This document shows, one piece after another, positions 12,937-15,152 of a DNA stretch of 15,152 bases. Every line of letters begins with the position of its first letter. Positions within the stretch are counted from its first letter, which is position 1. The notes under the pieces are model-generated. The model saw only the letters and a list, made by a program, of their open reading frames with translations. It was not told the origin of the DNA and searched no databases. Source of the DNA: Ahrensia sp. (GTDB lineage Bacteria; Pseudomonadota; Alphaproteobacteria; Rhizobiales; Rhizobiaceae); contig JAHEJF010000011.1 in assembly GCA_024639025.1 (NCBI GenBank), forward strand, positions 1 through 15,152. The letters run 5' to 3'. The translations under genes were made by a program, and so were the position numbers.

Positions 12937-15152
12937 TGACGCGTCCGCCTGAAAATCCGCCGATCCCCTTCAAACGGCCAAACCGGACCATCCTCCCGCA
13001 GGACACAGGCAAAGCACCTGACTATGCCGAATTGCAATGTGTCACCAACTTTTCCTTTTTGCATGGCGCATCACATCCCGGAGAAATGGTCATCCAGGCC
13101 AAGATGCTGGGGCACACGGCCATTGGTGTAGCAGATAAAAACACCTTGGCCGGCGTTGTTCGCGCCCACGCGCAGGCAAAGACCGAAGGGCTCAAACTGC
13201 TGATTGGCGCACGCATTGATCTGACTGACGGGCTGTCATGCCTGTGCTACCCGACAGACCGCGCTGCCTATGGCCGTTTGTGCAAATTATTGTCTGACGG
13301 AAAGCGCACCGCCCCCAAGGGTGAATGTCACATTGAACTGTCTGATCTTGTTGGGCGCGCCGAAGGTCAGGTGCTGATCATGCTGCCGCCCGATGATTTT
13401 GAAGCGCGCCACCTGGATGTCGCCACCATGCTCGACCGCCTCAAGGCAGCAAATCCGGCAGGCATCTGGCTGGCCATGCATTGGCTGTTTCGCGGCGATG
13501 ACCGCAAGCGTATGCGCATGATCGCCAACCTAGCCGAACAATGTACCGTGCCCTTGGTGGCCACCAATGCAGCGCTTTATCACACCGCCGAACGGCGTGC
13601 CTTGCAGGACGTGGTCACTTGCATTCGTGAAGGCAAGAAGATCACCAAGGCCGGTTTCCTGCTTGAGGCAAACGCCGAGCGGCACCTCAAGACACCGCAT
13701 GAAATGGCGCGGCTTTTCAAGGCTTGGCCGCAGGCGATTGCTGCAACACAAGAGATTGTCCGCATGTGCAATTTCAGCCTTGATGAGCTCAAGTACAATT
13801 ATCCGAACGAGCCGGTGCCCAAGGGCAAGTCACCGCAGGAACATTTGAAGGACCTTGTCAAAAAGGGTCTGGCAGAACGGTTCAGCGAAAACATCCCCGA
13901 CAAGGTCTTGAAACTGGTCGACAAGGAACTCGCCCTGATCGATGAGCTCAATTATGCCCACTATTTCCTGACAGTGCATGACATTGTCGCATGGGCGCGG
14001 GAGCATAATATTTTGTGCCAGGGCCGCGGTTCTGCGGCCAATTCAGCTGTCTGCTACTACCTGGGTGTTACCGCCGTGGATCCCACCCAATCATCCCTTT
14101 TGTTTGAGCGGTTTCTTTCAAGGGAGCGCAAGGAGCCGCCCGATATTGACGTCGATTTTGAGCATGAACGACGCGAAGAAGTCATCCAGTATATTTATCA
14201 GCGTTATGGCCGCCACCGGGCTGCCATTGCCGCCACCATCATCACCTACCGCCCCCGTTCGGCTGTGCGTGAAGTGGGCAAGGTCATGGGCCTGTCGGAA
14301 GATGTAACCAGTGCACTGGCCTCCACGGTATGGGGTTCGTGGGGAAAGGATATTCCCGAAGATCAAATCCGGCAGGCCGGGCTTGATATCACGGATCCGC
14401 TTTTGAAAATGACCATCGAACTGACCCAGCAACTGCTTGGCTTCCCGCGTCACCTTTCCCAGCATGTCGGCGGCTTTGTGCTGACCGAGGATCCGCTTGA
14501 AGAGCTTGTGCCCATCGGCAATGCCGCCATGGAAGACCGTACCTTCATTGAATGGGACAAGGACGACATTGATGAGTTGAACATTCTGAAAGTGGATGTG
14601 CTGGCGCTTGGCATGCTCACCTGCATCGCCAAATGTTTTACCAAGATCAAAAACCATTACGGCCAGACCTACACACTTGCCAATATCGAGCAGGAAGACC
14701 CGGTCGTCTATGAAATGCTGCAGCGGGCCGATGCGGTGGGCGTGTTTCAGGTTGAAAGCCGCGCCCAGATGAACATGCTGCCGCGCCTTAAGCCCGAAAC
14801 TTTTTATGATCTGGTCATTGAAGTGGCGATCGTGCGCCCGGGACCCATTCAGGGCGACATGGTCCACCCCTATCTCAGGCGGCGTGACGGCATTGAGAAA
14901 GTGTCCTACCCCTCGCCGGAAAAATATCCTGATTGCAAGGATGAACTGCGCAATATTCTGCAGCGTACCTTGGGTGTACCGCTGTTTCAGGAACAGGCCA
15001 TGCAAATTGCCATTGATGCGGCCAAATTTACGCCTGAGGAGGCCAACAAGCTGCGTCGCGCCATGGCAACGTTCCGCAATGTCGGAACAATCCATCTCCT
15101 GCAGGAAAAAATGGTCAGCCGGATGATTGAACGCGGTTATGATCCAGAATTT
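12936..15152 (+). CDS. dnaE2: Error-prone C-family DNA polymerase DnaE2 (partial, C-terminus outside window)
   Basis: The polymerase of the SOS mutasome, which extends past DNA lesions at the cost of mutations. The first 739 residues are present of a family length of roughly 1,050-1,150. An N-terminal PHP domain begins at YAELQCVTNFSFLHGASHPG. The palm includes CQGRGSAANS and the acidic motif PDIDVDFEHERREEVI (from 402, Asp403/405/407). A third acidic residue is Asp554 in LKVDVLALGMLT, close to the E. coli DnaE catalytic Asp555. LGFPRHLSQHVGGFVLT, VGVFQVESRAQM, IVRPGPIQGDMVHPYLRRR and ATFRNVGTIHLLQEKM are further family signatures; the last is more typical of DnaE2 than of the replicative DnaE1. 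The ATG (12936-12938) overlaps the imuB stop by one base. Association with imuA/imuB and the LexA box settles the DnaE2 assignment. Confidence 0.95.
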   Translation, partial: MTRPPENPPIPFKRPNRTILPQDTGKAPDYAELQCVTNFSFLHGASHPGEMVIQAKMLGHTAIGVADKNTLAGVVRAHAQAKTEGLKLLIGARIDLTDGLSCLCYPTDRAAYGRLCKLLSDGKRTAPKGECHIELSDLVGRAEGQVLIMLPPDDFEARHLDVATMLDRLKAANPAGIWLAMHWLFRGDDRKRMRMIANLAEQCTVPLVATNAALYHTAERRALQDVVTCIREGKKITKAGFLLEANAERHLKTPHEMARLFKAWPQAIAATQEIVRMCNFSLDELKYNYPNEPVPKGKSPQEHLKDLVKKGLAERFSENIPDKVLKLVDKELALIDELNYAHYFLTVHDIVAWAREHNILCQGRGSAANSAVCYYLGVTAVDPTQSSLLFERFLSRERKEPPDIDVDFEHERREEVIQYIYQRYGRHRAAIAATIITYRPRSAVREVGKVMGLSEDVTSALASTVWGSWGKDIPEDQIRQAGLDITDPLLKMTIELTQQLLGFPRHLSQHVGGFVLTEDPLEELVPIGNAAMEDRTFIEWDKDDIDELNILKVDVLALGMLTCIAKCFTKIKNHYGQTYTLANIEQEDPVVYEMLQRADAVGVFQVESRAQMNMLPRLKPETFYDLVIEVAIVRPGPIQGDMVHPYLRRRDGIEKVSYPSPEKYPDCKDELRNILQRTLGVPLFQEQAMQIAIDAAKFTPEEANKLRRAMATFRNVGTIHLLQEKMVSRMIERGYDPEF

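Noticed and set aside
14118..15095. A 325-codon minus-strand open frame opposite dnaE2
   Set aside because: It lies entirely within the conserved palm region of DnaE2 and its translation resembles no known protein; it is an antisense shadow.
1..15152. Mobile element, phage remnant, CRISPR array, toxin-antitoxin or defence system
   Set aside because: No transposase, integrase, regularly spaced repeats, tRNA or defence-type gene motifs were seen, and base composition looks even across the genes by eye.

Overview
The window looks like a chromosomal segment of an alphaproteobacterium, probably Hyphomicrobiales (rhizobia-related). The reasons are a MatB closely matching the rhizobial/Rhodopseudomonas malonyl-CoA synthetase, a LexA site of the alphaproteobacterial GAAC-N7-GAAC type in front of an imuA-imuB-dnaE2 cassette, and a TRAP transporter controlled by an RpiR-type regulator. 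Genus is not assigned. Coding density is high, no gap between genes exceeds 300 bases, and no tRNA, rRNA, IS element, CRISPR array or phage gene was seen.

Layout. (1) 1-3244, minus strand: a tight cluster reading N-formylglutamate amidohydrolase-like enzyme -> dctQ -> dctM -> dctP (cut by the window edge). The first three genes overlap by 4 and 1 bases; dctP follows after 66 bases. (2) 3245-3371: divergent promoter region. (3) 3372-4238, plus strand: MurR/RpiR-family regulator, the likely local controller of the TRAP cluster. (4) 4273-6696: a copper-exporting P1B ATPase with YHS and heavy-metal-binding N-terminal domains, behind a near-textbook CueR-type promoter/operator. (5) 6891-8563: a membrane-anchored S1C serine protease with a cytosolic FHA-like domain and a periplasmic coiled coil, preceded by a promoter whose spacer and -10 lie inside a long palindrome. 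(6) 8763-10274: matB. (7) 10388-15152: LexA box, then imuA, imuB and dnaE2 (the last cut by the window end), the SOS mutagenesis cassette.

Functional logic. The left cluster suggests uptake of a small carboxylated compound by a TRAP system together with hydrolysis of an N-formyl (or similar amide) bond, under a regulator whose SIS domain lacks the usual phosphosugar-binding residues. The CopA unit is a self-contained copper detoxification gene whose regulator is not in the window. The imu cassette encodes damage-induced translesion synthesis: ImuB (a pseudo-polymerase adaptor) and ImuA work with the error-prone polymerase DnaE2.

Most of the window belongs to well-known families. The least explained piece is the FHA-like/TM/coiled-coil/protease protein and its palindromic promoter. 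The clearest regulatory findings are the CueR-type and LexA sites. All family assignments come from reading motifs by eye; no database search was run.
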